A stretch of 64,000 nucleotides of DNA from Branchinecta lynchi (Eukaryota; Arthropoda; Branchiopoda; Anostraca; Branchinectidae), in assembly GCA_023053575.1 (NCBI GenBank), contig JAKZAP010000012.1, forward strand, positions 11,160,230 to 11,224,229, in the 5' to 3' direction. Under the pieces are notes generated by a model that did no database searches, was not told the origin of the DNA, and saw nothing but the letters and a program-made list of their open reading frames with translations. Shown here in pieces: positions 31,815 to 42,769 of the stretch. Every line of letters begins with the position of its first letter. Within the stretch, counting starts at the first letter, position 1. Both the position numbers and the translations under genes were made by a program.

Positions 31815-32667
31815 TTTTGGGATCCCAAAACATAAGTGGAGGGATACATATGACTTTGTAAAAGTTGTCTGTCTATTTTGATGAAACTTGGTGTAAGGAC
31901 TCTTTGGGTCAAGGGAAAGGTCGAGTTCGTAAATGGGTTCTGTAGCTCAACATTTAGGGGTGGGGGAGGGGGTTTAATTAAGGGTCGAAATTTTTTTTTT
32001 TTTTAAGCCATTGAGATCGATTTAGGGGTAAAAGACATGCTGAACATGAATATGAAACTCATTTACTCGCCGGACAAGTAGTTCGTCGGAAACCCAGCCA
32101 AAATCGGAAAGTTTGTTAAAAGTTTGTTTTATATAGAATTGATTAGGTGTGCGATTTAGGAGTAAGAAGGCATGCTGAACATTTATATCAAAATCATTTT
32201 AATGTCGGACAAGTAGTTCGCCCGAAATCCATCCGAAACCGGCAAATGTGTTAAAAGTCGTTGATTAGATGTTTGATTTAGGGGTAAGACGGGAATGCTG
32301 AATCCGCTTTTGGTAATCATTTTTTACCCGACGTATAGTTCGCCCGGAATCCGGCTGGAACCGGAAAATTTGTTGAAAGTTAAAGTTTCATCTGAAGCTG
32401 ATTAGATGTTCGATATAGGGGTAAGGTGCGATACGCTGAATTCGTTTTTGAGCTTTAGTTTCCGCCGGACAAGTAGTTCACTCGGAATCCGGTCGAAATA
32501 ACGGATACGGGTAAACACACATGTGCTGAATCCATGTCTGAACTTTATTTTCTCAGATGATTAGTTATTGGCTTTAATTTTTTTTAAATTTTAATAGTAA
32601 AAAATGTTTAAGATGTCTGGGGAAGACTGGATCTACAAGCCACAGTTGTCCAGATCAGATATTAAAG
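31815..32667 (-). mobile_element. HLB element, 5' tip missing
   Basis: The 3' end, at the left, is TTTTGGGATCCCAAAACATAAGTGGAGGGATAC. Four units follow with GGGGTAAAAGACATGCTGAA, CGCCGGACAAGTAGTTCG and GATTAG(A/G)TGT. The right side reaches ACAAGCCACAGTTGTCCAGATCAGATATTAAA, the usual 5' inner region, but lacks the final GGGATCCCATCGAAACC...CTTGTT. Confidence 0.8.
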
Positions 32668-32762
32668 TTGAACTGAAAAGCCAAATTAGTCGTGTATCAT
32701 TTAACTGAAAACATTGCATTTTTTGGGTTTTATTAAGGGTGTTTTTTTTTTCGCTATTTGCT

Positions 32763-33089
32763 CTAGTATGACGTTCAAAATATCTATTGCCGTCCTCACA
32801 ACGCAAAATTCTACTATGACGTGGAAAATTTGAATCTCAATACAAACGTGGCTTTCAGTGGCTAGTGATCAGCACCGCGGAAGGTGCTCAGTGTGTGAAC
32901 ACTTAGTTTTCGTAAGACGATTTCGTCAAGCAAACAACACAGGTATAGCAGAGCTGCTGCGAGTCCACTAAATCCCGAGTCCGAGTCCTTGAAAAAGGCA
33001 TCTCGAGACGAGTCTAGAGTCTGAGTCCACCAGCTATGGGTATAAGCGCGTAGAGGTACAACAAATCCGACAGGGAATTTTCACTATAT
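32763..33089 (+). repeat. Dispersed repeat R4, left part, split by HLB
   Basis: CTAGTATGACGTTCAAAATATCTATTGCCGTCCTCACAACGC...TTCTACTATGACGTGGA...AAT matches 44936-45160 and, reversed, 44110-44240. It breaks at 33089/33090 where HLB starts and resumes at about 34137. Confidence 0.75.
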
Positions 33090-34136
33090 AACAAGACCAA
33101 GGGTTTCGATGGGATCCCATAATTTAATGTTTGCTCCTGACTATTCAATCTTGTAGATATTCGGTCTTCAACAGACATGTTAAACATATTTACTTTTAAA
33201 ATTTACAAACAAGTTAAAGCCAATGGTAATAATCGGAGAAGTTCAAATCGGAGTTTGTATTTGACAGTTCAAACCGGATACGCCAACTGAATTTCAACAA
33301 GTTCAGATATATTGAGATATCCGTTTTGTTCTGTCAAATATTCAAATATGGATCCAGCATATGGTTTACCCTATAGCCTACGTCGTATCTCCTTCCTTAC
33401 TTACTTCTGCCCAACTTCCGGTTTCGGACGGATTCCGTACAAACTACTTATCTGGCAAACTACTAAAGCTCAAAAACGAATTCAGCTTGTCTCCTTACCC
33501 CTACATGCAGCCTCTTATCAACTTCAGATTAATCTTTTACTTTTAACAAATTTTTGGGTTTCAGCCGGATTCCGAGCGATCTTACATCCGGGTGAGAAAA
33601 TGATTGTCGTCTGCGAATTCAGCATGTCTTCTTACCCGCAAATCGAAATAAAACTTTTACTTTTAACAAATTCTCCCGTTTTGGCCGGATTCCGGCCGAA
33701 CTAATTGTCCAGCGAGAAAATACATCTCGTGTTCGGACTCACCACGTCTGTTGCCCCTACATCGAACCTAATCAACTTCATATTAAACTTTTACTTTTCA
33801 CAAATTTTGCGGTTTTCGCCGGATTACGGGGTAACTACTTGTCCGACGAGAAAATAAATTTCATATTCGGATCAAAATGTCTCCTTACCCCTAAATCAAC
33901 TATCTCAGTAGCTTTCACAAAAAAAATTGTTGCCCCTTAATTTGAAACCCCTCCCCCACCCTTAAATATAGAGCTAGAGAGCCCATCTTCGAACTTGAAC
34001 TGTACTTTGACCCAAAGGATCCTCCCACCAAGTTTCACCAACATACCTCAATCCCCTCGAGAGTTGTATCGTGCGGACAGACGGACAACTTTTGCGATGT
34101 CATAGGTATTCCACCACTTACGTTGTGGGACCCCAA
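33090..34136 (+). mobile_element. HLB element nested in repeat R4
   Basis: Starts AACAAGACCAAGGGTTTCGATGGGATCCCA and ends CCACTTACGTTGTGGGACCCCAAA. It contains the 5' unique part, an R6-like stretch at 33255-33330 (AAACCGGATACGCCAACTG), three to four units with TTCGGACGGATTCCG and CAGCATGTCTTCTTACC, and the CCTCGAGAGTTG ... ACGGACAACTTTTGCGATGTCATAGG 3' region. Flanking R4 text is continuous without a duplicated target. Confidence 0.85.
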
Positions 34137-34255
34137 AGATCGATTATTCCTGAATAGCGGAGACAAATTAACGCATTTTCACCAGGTCTTCAAGTCTCTA
34201 TAAGTGAATAAGTGATGGGTAACTAGATTGTCTACATCAGCCCTTTTTGGTTAAC
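34137..34255 (+). repeat. Dispersed repeat R4, right part
   Basis: GATCGATTATTCCTGAATAGCGGAGAC..ATTAACGCATTTTCACC..GTCTTCAAGTC...AGTGATGGGTAACTAGA matches 45168-45290 and, reversed, 45745-45850 and 43910-44010. Confidence 0.75.
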
Positions 34256-34545
34256 CTTGACATTTTTAGGATCCCATCGAAACCTTTAGTCTTATTTCTT
34301 TTAAGAAACATCGGGGATCGATAATTTCCATCTGTATTTGCTAGAAGCCAAGTTTGCTTCGGACAACTTACATTCTAGCAAATTCCCCATAAGCTATGAT
34401 TCTGGAAGGTCCCTCTGGGACCTCTAGTGCCTTAAAAATTGTAGTGTATATATGTCGTGATAATAAAGGATATATACCATAAAATTGTTTATTTAACTAG
34501 GCTCTTTCCTCCGAAGACAAAATTATGCATATAGGCTAAAGACGA
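34256..34545. other. Mostly unassigned; HLB 5' tip at 34266-34297
   Basis: TTAGGATCCCATCGAAACCTTTAGTCTTATTT is the HLB start on the minus strand, isolated from any body. The remainder shows nothing recognised. Confidence 0.5.
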
Positions 34546-34549
34546 CATA

Positions 34550-34900
34550 ATGTGAGTGACTGCTCACAACTTTTTCCTGAAAAGTATAGCCGCGCCCCCA
34601 GTTATTCTTTGCAACTTAGGGGATGATTTGTTGCTTAAATACACATGCCGGTTAACTCTTTCAGCCAGCGAGACAAGCTGATGTAAAAGTTTTGGTAATC
34701 TTACAATATATTGGAAGCTGTTTGTTGGGAGAGGTTTTCAAAGTTTATCTTCAGAAGCTTAGATACTTCGTTGTCAGTAAATCCTTGCTATATCTTTAGT
34801 CTGTATATGTCTCTGTCAAGGTAACTTGACCGTAAGCAATGCTGGATCATCAAACAAAAATACTGCCTATGGGCCCCGTAACAACGAAACGTTAGAATTT
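34550..34900. repeat. Direct repeat DR1, copy 1
   Basis: GTGAGTGACTGCTCACAACTTTTTCCTGAAAAGT..., GGGATGATTTGTTGCTTAAAT, GCTGATGTAAAAGTTTTG, GGTTTTC and GTCAGTAAATC...CCTATGGGCC recur at 35490-35995. Copy 1 is uninterrupted. Confidence 0.75.
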
Positions 34901-35489
34901 GTATTGATCTTGTATATATTTTTGGGGGAATACAAACCGACAATTAAATCATATGTAATTTTGAATATATTTGTTATTTGTTGATGTGAGTTTAATGTCT
35001 TTCTTGTCAGTGTCATTATTATCGGAAAAAGAAATATTCTTGTCCGTTTTTTTTTTTTTTTTAGAAAAAAGTGTACATATCATACCACACAATGAACTGG
35101 TTAAGAATTTTATGGGATGGTAGGCCAGGATGCTCGTATGTGATAAGGCATAGTCTACGATTTATAACATAAATGCTAGCGGACTTGTTTTCTAACATTA
35201 ATACGGCTCATAAATGCGTTCTATAACATAAATAAGTTTCATACACATTTATGTTCTATAACATAACGCGCTTCACAACATAACTGTGTCTCACTTTTAA
35301 CATAAATGTCATTGGGTTCGTTTTTGAAGCAAGTTTCTTTGTCCATTGCAGTGGGCTTTTTTTTTTTTTTTTTTTATAAAAAAAACAACTTTGGAGCGAT
35401 TTTTCGATGGAATTTATAGAAAGTACCATTCCTTAAATCGGCAAGTAAATTTCAAAAACAAAAACACAAAACTATGTTTATAAATACTA
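34901..35489. repeat. AT-rich stretch with ATAACATAAAT-type repeats and poly-T tracts
   Basis: Irregular TATAACATAAATG / TAACATAA words recur about every 30 bases at 35160-35310. Poly-T runs lie at 35048-35062 and 35357-35375. No gene seen. Confidence 0.5.
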
Positions 35490-35995
35490 AAGTATGAGTG
35501 ACAGCTCGCAACTTTTTCCTTAAAAGTGTTGCCTTGCCTGCCGGTACTTCTTTGAAACTAACGTGGGATGATTTGTTGCCTAAATGCAAATGGTCGACAC
35601 TTTCACCAAGCGATCCGAGCTGATGTAAAAGTTTTGATGATCTCGCAAAAAGTTGGTAGAGGTTTCGGCAAATATAGTGTGACAAGGTTCTTCTGCTTTG
35701 ATACTTAGTTTTCAAATATTCTTTGAGCCCAAGCTGACTTTGAAACATATATTCAAACATTGTTTACAACAGATACGGCAGCTCCGATTCTTAGTAAAGA
35801 TTCTTTGAGCCCAGAATGACTTTGAACTGTAGAGAATCGAGAATCGTAGCTGACGTATCCGTTGTAAACAATGTTTGAATAAACTTAGTTTTCAGTAAAT
35901 CTTCTTGCAGTAGTCAAGTCCATACTAGTAAACTTGACTTTGAATCAGTGCCGGGTGATAGTATAGGGACCTCCTATGGGCCTCGCAACAACTAT
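35490..35995. repeat. Direct repeat DR1, copy 2, interrupted by a foldback element
   Basis: Matches 34550-34900 on both sides of the foldback element at 35715-35883. After removing it, GATACTTAG joins TTTTCAGTAAATC, the order seen in copy 1. Confidence 0.75.
35715..35883. mobile_element. Foldback element R6 with an 11-bp flanking duplication
   Basis: The arms TATTCAAACATTGTTTACAACAGATACGGCAGCTCCGATTCT and AGAATCGTAGCTGACGTATCCGTTGTAAACAATGTTTGAATA are inverted. CTTAGTTTTCA flanks both sides (35704-35714 and 35884-35894). Part of that repeat may belong to the element, so the real target duplication could be shorter, such as 8 bp. Confidence 0.8.
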
Positions 35996-37020
35996 AAGGC
36001 TTGCTTATTCTGCCCCTTATATAATCCCTTGCTCACATATGGAATTATAAGAGTCTGAAACCCCGCGTTTCGCCATTTTTTCGGTTTTCGGTCGTAACGA
36101 GTTTGCCCATCCTGCAACCTTACCCGGAATCTTTAACGTCCGCTGACGACTCTTACACACAAGAGGTTTTGAGGAGCTTGAATGTGTTGTTCTTGGTTTT
36201 GGAATGCATGGCAGACCATCAAATCTTTCTTCTGGTTTGGACTTGTTTTGTCTTGCTTACTTTTCCCACTTCTTAACCACGCCGCGTTCAATTTTCGAAT
36301 GTTTTGCGTCCAGCCTTGTCTTGTCCAGTCCAGCCCAGTCTTGAGAGCAGGAAGGCTAGATAGAGTTGACAACCGCTAACAAGAGAATCGCTATTTTCCC
36401 GTGGAAATGAATGGTGTTTTCAAAAAACGATATTTCTGGTCCATTTCGTAATGAAAAGATCGTTTCTAGTAATAGTTGTGCTTGAACGCTGGAATTTTAT
36501 GTTGGCGTATGCAAACAAACAAACAAAAACAATGTTTTATAAAATTCATAGGTAGTATGGAGGTTTCGTGTAGTTTCGTGTAAATAATTCGTATGAAAAG
36601 TACCGCGTGGGAAAAGTAAAATCGCACTACAAAGATATTTGTTGTGGACGAACTCTTAGAATAGTGTCATTCGTTTATAGAGTGTCCGGCCCCTAGTTAT
36701 TCATTACGTCTCCGGCATCGTGCCGTTCATTCTGTACATTCATTTACGCGCTTATAGATAAAAGGGGTCGGACTCAATACTTTTTATTCAGTGGTTACGA
36801 GAGTTTTGAATAAAGCAGTTCTTATAGCCAACAATAATTTGAGGCTGTAGGCCCGAAATTTGTTATTTCCTTGGGGGGACTCTACAGGGTTTAATTGGTA
36901 CTGCATCAAATGCTAGTTAATACCTCATTAGAAAGAGAGAGTTGTCCACATAGGACTTGCATGCCTTATGATCTCTGATGCTGCGACCTCAGCTAGATAG
37001 GGTCATGGTCGGTTGGGGGT
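35996..37020. other. Unassigned stretch
   Basis: A segment at 36190-36300 (GGTTTTGGAATGC...CTTACTTTTCCCACTTCTTAACCACGCCGCG) weakly resembles 62990-63090. No gene, RNA or transposon end recognised. Confidence 0.35.
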
Positions 37021-37044
37021 AAATTATTCCAGTGCTTTTGCACA

Positions 37045-37540
37045 TCCTTCCCGTCACCTTCCCCAGATTCCTGTAGGTGGCTGGGTTTAGTTTGTCTTAC
37101 CGGCTTACGCCACAAACTTATGCCCGGGCCACATTCAGTCACATCTGTACGTAATTTGGTTCGTTAATTTGGTTATTACCCACTCTTACGGCCACACCTG
37201 GAACGAAGAAATTCAAGATATGTTACCACCATCATCACTCGAAGGTAAACAAAACTGGCTGAAGTCGGTGACTTTGGTCTGTGATTGGTCCAAACACTCC
37301 AAAGATACGTTTCAAAATGGCGGAGATGGATTTTTACATTTCGACTACCTTACGTTTTCAGCGTCTTTTCTTCCCAATTTCGACCGTAAGACGGTCTTAT
37401 TACCGGGGTATTACCAGGTGTGACTATAGTGAGGCCCGGGCATTATTCAAACGGTAGGCAACACAGACACTCGAACCTGAGCCCTAAAGGGAACAGGAAA
37501 ATTTCAGCCCAGGTCGCTAACGACTCAGCCAGTACGGAGA
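37045..37540 (-). mobile_element. tRNA-derived SINE-like unit (copy 2), split by a MITE
   Basis: On the minus strand, A box TGGCTGAGTCGTTAG (37531-37517) is followed by B-like box GGTTCGAGTGT (37477-37467), then GTTGCCTACCGTTTG as in copy 1. The unit is interrupted at 37121-37442 by a MITE. Beyond it lies CCAGCCACCTACAGGAATCTGGGGAAGGTGAC, matching the start of the 108-bp array at 17826. Confidence 0.6.
37121..37442. mobile_element. MITE with TGCCCGGGCC ends and TTA duplication
   Basis: Ends TGCCCGGGCCACATTCAGTCACAT and, reversed from the right, TGCCCGGGCCTCACTATAGTCACAC. A 3-bp TTA duplication lies at 37118-37120 and 37443-37445. A three-base TTA/TAA target fits the PIF/Harbinger superfamily. 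An 84-codon frame inside it is not transposase-like. Confidence 0.8.
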
Positions 37541-37836
37541 CATAGAAGTATTAGGGAAAAAACTTCTGAACCAAACACAGCTTTGTTTATTCCGTTTTCG
37601 TTGGCAATTTTGTCTGCCTTTAAGGCATTTTCTTTTCTTCTGCATGTGTGTCATTGGTTAGACGATGGTAATGTTCAAAAACTCGTAAGAGCTTTTTGAT
37701 GTTTGCGAATAGCTCTGCGAGAATTTGAGGCAGTACTTTGTAACTTAGTACCTTATCTGAATAAGTCTTTGTTTTGATTATAGCCTCATAAAAATCTGAA
37801 ACACCTGAACCTAAGACCCTTGTCGCTATCTATCAC

Positions 37837-38061
37837 CACGGTTGTTACTAGCAAAAAATTTTTGGGGGCTACCAACTGGCTAAGTGACTCTTTTTCAGGA
37901 AAATCGACTGCTATGCTACTCATAAAAGTTTTTAAAGAAAAATAATGTTTATAAGAAAAATCGTGGGTCTTTGCGCCGACTCATTGGCTTTTACCGACTG
38001 GTCAATGATCAATGTTGATGGGGGTGGGGTTTCCCCCTCCCTGTCATACGTTACACCTCTT
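37837..38061. mobile_element. hM1 hAT-type MITE, diverged
   Basis: Left CACGGTTGTTACTAGC, a TTTTTGGGGG tract, GACTGGCTAAGTGAC-like and CGCCGACTCATTGGCTTTTACCGACTGG, then right GTCATACGTTACACCTCTT. Flanks TCTATCAC and TTCATCAC agree at six of eight bases. Confidence 0.7.
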
Positions 38062-39326
38062 TTCATCACAGAGGTTCGCTCTTTACTCTAAGAGGATCTT
38101 AAAAGTGCCGAGATTTTGTGTTAAATTTTGTCAAACTTCCGTTAATTTTTTTGTCTAGAACAACACCTCAGACCGTTTAAACTGATAGGTTTGTGAAATG
38201 ATAACGCCTTAAATGGTTGTAACAGTACCTTTTTACATATCCTAACAGGCTTGTATGGAAAGTTGTCGAACTTCTTTCATTGCAGTTGACGAAAATCAAA
38301 TACCGAAATGCTGTGTGTTTTCGAGCCTACTTTATGGGTAGGATAGCCCCTTAACCTTTTGACTGTCTTTAGTGAAGCGTATTATTTATTTATTCTGCGG
38401 GGTAGGCCAGACACTTCAGCCGGAACTCTGGCCACAAATGACCCATTGTCTCGGTCCCCCAGTTCAAAATTGATGGCTATACACCACTCTACAATACAAT
38501 TGATGAAAACATCACTCTATCAAAACAATTGATAAAAAAAAAACAAAAAAAAACATCACTCATTTTACCGCTTTTTCTCGCGTTCTTACCTCAAAATCTG
38601 TCTTGCCTCCCTGTCAACTGAAGGTACCTGGACAGTTCCTTTAATCTCGCTTTTCTATGATTGCCGTGTTCAGTTGTTATCTTTTTTCAGGTCAGTGACG
38701 CCATCTTTTGTCTTAATGGACATACAGAGTTCCACAGTTGTGACGTATGTGTATCAACTTGTGAACAACGAGGTCAAAGTGGAAAGGATAGAATACAAGA
38801 AGAACTGAGCGATCTGCATCTACATTCCTGTAAGTACAGCTTTTGGTACTAGTAATCAATGCTGCAACCCTTTCATTAACATTTGTTCTTCTAGTTAATG
38901 CATGTGACATTTAATCCTACATTCATAATACACTTAGAGCAAGTACTATTTGACTTTATCGATTCATAACACGTTGTATATAAAATCAAGTTCAGTTGGT
39001 CTGATCAGTTCAGTTGGTATCAGTTCACCAGTTCATTTCAGTCCGTTTGCTGTCTGCAAATAAACTGTACTTAGTTTAGCGAACCTGGTCCTGTCGAATA
39101 TATGACACAGATTTTATTTTAAACTTTGCTCGTCCTTATTTAGGAGTCTAGGGCCTCCGGTAGAGTAAAATCATCAATTTTGGGGGCAATTTTGAGGGCT
39201 AATGTTAAATGCAAAATGGGGTAAGTCGTACTGTTTTCTACAGATAGAGAATTAAAATTAACGAGAACTGAAAACCGAAAATATCAAATAAGCAACCGCC
39301 AAGAAAAACGAAACAGTGATAAGGAC
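38062..39326. other. Unassigned stretch
   Basis: ATTATTTATTTATTCTGCGGGGTAGG at about 38380-38405 resembles the reversed hairpin-plus-AATAAA retro tail near 49680. Irregular CAGTTC(A/G)GTT words recur at 38990-39050. No gene recognised. Confidence 0.35.
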
Positions 39327-39669
39327 CAGAGGTGTTACTAGCCACAATGTTTGGGGGGGGACAAGGGATTTACCGACTGGCTGGTAATTTTATCGACTTT
39401 TTCTGCAGTTTTTCTGTTTTCAACAACAAAAATTACATTTTCCAAAAAAATCGACTGATTTTCAGAAAAATCCACTGATTTTCAGAAAAATCCACTGATT
39501 TTCAGAAAAACCGACTATTTAGACAAAAAACCGACTGTTTTCATGAAAAAAAATCAACTGTTTTGACGAAAAATCGCGGCGCTTGCGCCGACTCGGTTAT
39601 TTTTTACGGACTGGCCCACAGCATCGGGGGGCGGGGGGGCTTCCCCCCCCCCCAGTCGTGACGCCCCTG
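39327..39669. mobile_element. hM1 hAT-type MITE, full length
   Basis: Left CAGAGGTGTTACTAGCC with a poly-G tract, and right CCCAGTCGTGACGCCCCTG. Flanks ATAAGGAC and ACATGGAC match at six of eight bases. The body has three consecutive units of TTTTCAGAAAAATC(C/G)ACTGA and ends with CGCGGCGCTTGCGCCGACTCGG before a second poly-G/poly-C tract. Confidence 0.85.
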
Positions 39670-40602
39670 ACATGGACACAGCCTTTCGTAAGCTGAAATC
39701 GATTAAGCTCCGAGAGTTCAGTAGGAAACTGGGTAGCTTATCCTTTATGCTGTATCCTTACCGAGTTTCTGCTTTGTTTGGTTTGTTTTTCCGCTCCCAA
39801 AACTGTGAAGTTAATATAAATATGTCTTGAGAGGTGGAGAGGGATACAATCTTATCGGCTCTGGCATTCAGCGGTTGCATTAGAGCCTTATCCTTTACAC
39901 TGTACCTTCACCCATTTTGTTCTGTGTACGGTTCGTTTCTGCACAACCAGGACTGTGAAGCTGAATAGTCTATCTCGAAAGGAGTAGAGGTTTTAAAATC
40001 TTGTCGGCTCGCGGATTTTCTCCGAAGGCTTGTCCTTTAAACTCGTTTCTCACCGGATTTCTGCTGTATTTGATTTCCTTTTGCTTGATCACGAGTGTGA
40101 AGCTTTATCGTTTTATATCAAGAAGGGGGTAGGATATAATAATAATAATAATTTATTTATAACCCACTGCACAAAAACAATGTGAAGATAGTGGTGCAAA
40201 GAAGAGAAAGAGACAAATAAACAACAGAATAAACAGTAGTACAACCAAATAGACACAAAAATCAACAGAACAAATAGATGAGGATTATGGAGTGATATGG
40301 AGTAAGCCGTCTACTCCATATCATATTATCTCTCATCCTTTTCACCTATGAATCTTATCTGCCTTATTTTGCGTGAGCAAATTTGTTGCGCTGACAATGA
40401 CAGTCAACCGTCTTCGGCTTCTTGCATTTTACACCATTGTTGCCACCTGTCGCAGAATTCTGCGTTTTGTCATATGTTTTCGACTTCTTTCCGGATTCAC
40501 AGTTGTGACAAAATTCGTCGCATAAAATCCCACTGGCGCCAAATATACTGAATTCTGCGAATTTCATTGAATCCTGAAAGAATGCCGGAATTCGGTGATA
40601 AT
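39670..40602. other. Mostly unassigned; retro-type tail at about 40137-40190
   Basis: ATAATAATAATAATTTATTTATAACCCACTGCACAAAAAC resembles, reversed, the GCGGGTCATAAATAAA tails at 49680 and 62430. About 39720-40130 has three loosely similar segments (TCCTTTA.(A/G)CTGTA.CTT.(A/C)CC...TGTGAAG) suggesting an old triplication with a spacing of roughly 140 bases. Confidence 0.4.
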
Positions 40603-41525
40603 GGCCCGATGAAAAATTATCTCAAATAATAGTATGAAATTGTACGAAAAAGTAACAGGAAGTACCAACTGATGCTACTACATGCTACTATGGCAAGACT
40701 AAATGCTACTGGAGCAAGGCAGGATGCTACTGAATACTATTGCTTCAGATTAGCCCAGTGTGAGGCACATTAAATTAAAGTATTCTGTACCTCTGCATAT
40801 CAATACATTGTTATGGAGACATCCCATAGCACTTTGCTCTGCAATAGTCCTCCTAGTTATTCCCTCCATCTATCGCCTACTTTTCTATATATCTCTTCGG
40901 TTTCCATCACCATCATTAATTTCCCGGCATCGTGACAATAGGTCACTCGGTCTTTATCCTAGCTTCAGTTAGCTGCTCGCTAATCCGAGGTCAGGCTTTG
41001 ATCCATTTCATTCTAAGTATTTTGGCTGCGTAATGAATCGGCAGCCAAAAGTAGTTCTCTTTCATCCTTGGTCGGAGTAAGACCTCAGTTACTCTGTATT
41101 ATAATTTATGGTAAGGACCAGTATATATATTTAGTTAGGGACCCCTTTAGTGCTGTATTATATGTTCTTGTACACGATTTACATGAGATAAATTAACTAT
41201 AGACGTTATGGTCCATCTCGGCTAGTAGGCCTCGGGCTTGACTGGATATGTGAATTCCAGCTTCGCTAGGATGGGTGAACCAGCTTGATTAGGGATTTGT
41301 GGATTGACTGCGGCTGAGCTATAGAATTCCCTGAGACTTTCCCTTGTCTCTTTTGTCCGGTTTCCTGACTGGTCCTGGGGCTAGTGGGCACCTACGGTGT
41401 CAGAATGTCTTCAGCCCACACCCCAGGAGCCTTATCTTCATTAAACCTCGCCTCCACTCGTCCATCCACTTAACAACATGCAACTTTTTCGTACAACTAC
41501 ACAGACTACAAATTTGTCATATGGG
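40603..41525. mobile_element. MITE R7 (copy 2), split by about 680 unexplained bases
   Basis: 40605-40790 matches 27498-27705 (GATGAAAAATTATCTCAAATAATAGTATGAA...GAGGCACATTAAAT.AAAGTATTCT). 41475-41525 matches the right end of copy 1 (ATGCAACTTTTTCGTA...ACAACTACACAGACTAC). The intervening 40795-41474 is absent from copy 1 and has no recognised identity. Confidence 0.7.
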
Positions 41526-41526
41526 T

Positions 41527-42132
41527 TGGATTGGTGAAACGATTGTTCTCAAGCCAATCTGGTCCGGTCTCTAATACGAGCTCTAATACGTCTGCCAAGT
41601 GTTATCGTCCTAGCACATCTGGAAGTAGCCTACCTTTGGGATTACCGGAATCCCGGCCCCCCTCCCCAACTCCCCCACAGTGCACATATCTTGTCCGGTC
41701 GTGTTGACAATTTATCTAGGGCCTGTATTTGTTCTTTTCATCCCAAACCCTCCACTCTGAGCGTATCACATGATTTCTGGCCCCCCCTCCAGCTCCCCCC
41801 CCCCCAAAGCAACCGGATCGGTCCGGACTGGAACTGGGACATTTGAGCAAAAAATATTTTCCTAAATAACAAGTTTCATTAAGGTCAGATCTCCCGTTCG
41901 AAAGTTATGTATGCCTCAGGAGATTCCCCCTCCCTCCACTCCCCACATGATGGTCGGATTGGGGAAGTGACTATTTCCAAGGTAGTTTGGTCTGGTCCCT
42001 AATATACCTACCAAGTTTCATCGGCCTAGCACATCTGCAAAAAACCCTAACTCGCGGTCACCGAACACACCGACGGAAAAGTGATCGCGATATGGCGCGA
42101 TATGGCACTTCGCCGGAAGGCAAGTGCCATAA
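41527..42132 (+). mobile_element. HLA element, 5'-truncated
   Basis: Contains one and a half core units (CTGCCAAGTGTTATCGTCCTAGCACATCTGGAAGTA, poly-C tracts at 41781 and 41806, CGGATTGGGGAAGTGACTATTTCC). It ends CGACGGAAAAGTGATCGCGATATGG...ATGGCACTTCGCCGGAAGGCAAGTGCCATAAAAA, the complete 3' hairpin. Confidence 0.8.
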
Positions 42133-42184
42133 AAACAAGAAGTGCCGTGATCCAGAAGCACCCTACAAATTGTAAGAAATAGTA

Positions 42185-42765
42185 TAATATACGATACGAT
42201 AAGAAATTTATTAGGTCAAATAACATAATAGTTAAATAACACCCTGTCAATAATTTATAAAAGATACTGTCACTTACTCATTAAAATGCTTTATAAATTA
42301 TTGACGAAAAGAAGATCTGTACCGGTTAGAAGCTGGTGGTTTGCAGGGCTCTGATTTATTTTGATGCCTCGTGCTATATCCGGTTCGTGCCGGTTCCGGT
42401 AGCAAATCACGATGCTTACTTGATTCTAATATTTTATTCCCGCATGTATACCAAGGAGCTTTATACCTTCTTCTTAATTCGCTAGTGTTTCTTTCGGGAG
42501 AGGATGTTGCGAAGTCGAGGGATTGAATGGGTTCGTGTACCAAAACGTAAAGATTAGCTCTTCATTTCCTCAAGGTAGTGAACTGGAACGTATCTCAAGA
42601 GATACGGGACCTTTCCTTCGCCGTTAAACGTTGAGGGCTCTGTTTTGGTCGCCATCAGTTCGAGAACTTTGTTCCGTGGTTAGCCCAAAATGTCAAACAG
42701 GACATGCATATGTGAGGATTGATAGTATGAAACTACAATAAAGCTGGATGCGATCTCTTTGAGGG
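42185..42765. other. Unassigned stretch beginning with an (ATACG)n retro-type tail
   Basis: ATATACGATACGATAAGAAATTTATTAGGTCAAATAACATAATAG fits the minus-strand retro tail layout (simple repeat, then TTTATTA). The remainder is unrecognised. Confidence 0.35.
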
Positions 42766-42769
42766 CAAG

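Noticed and set aside
33312..33704. A 130-codon plus-strand ORF
   Set aside because: It lies in the HLB core, and the 134-bp unit is not divisible by three, so each unit is read in a different frame.
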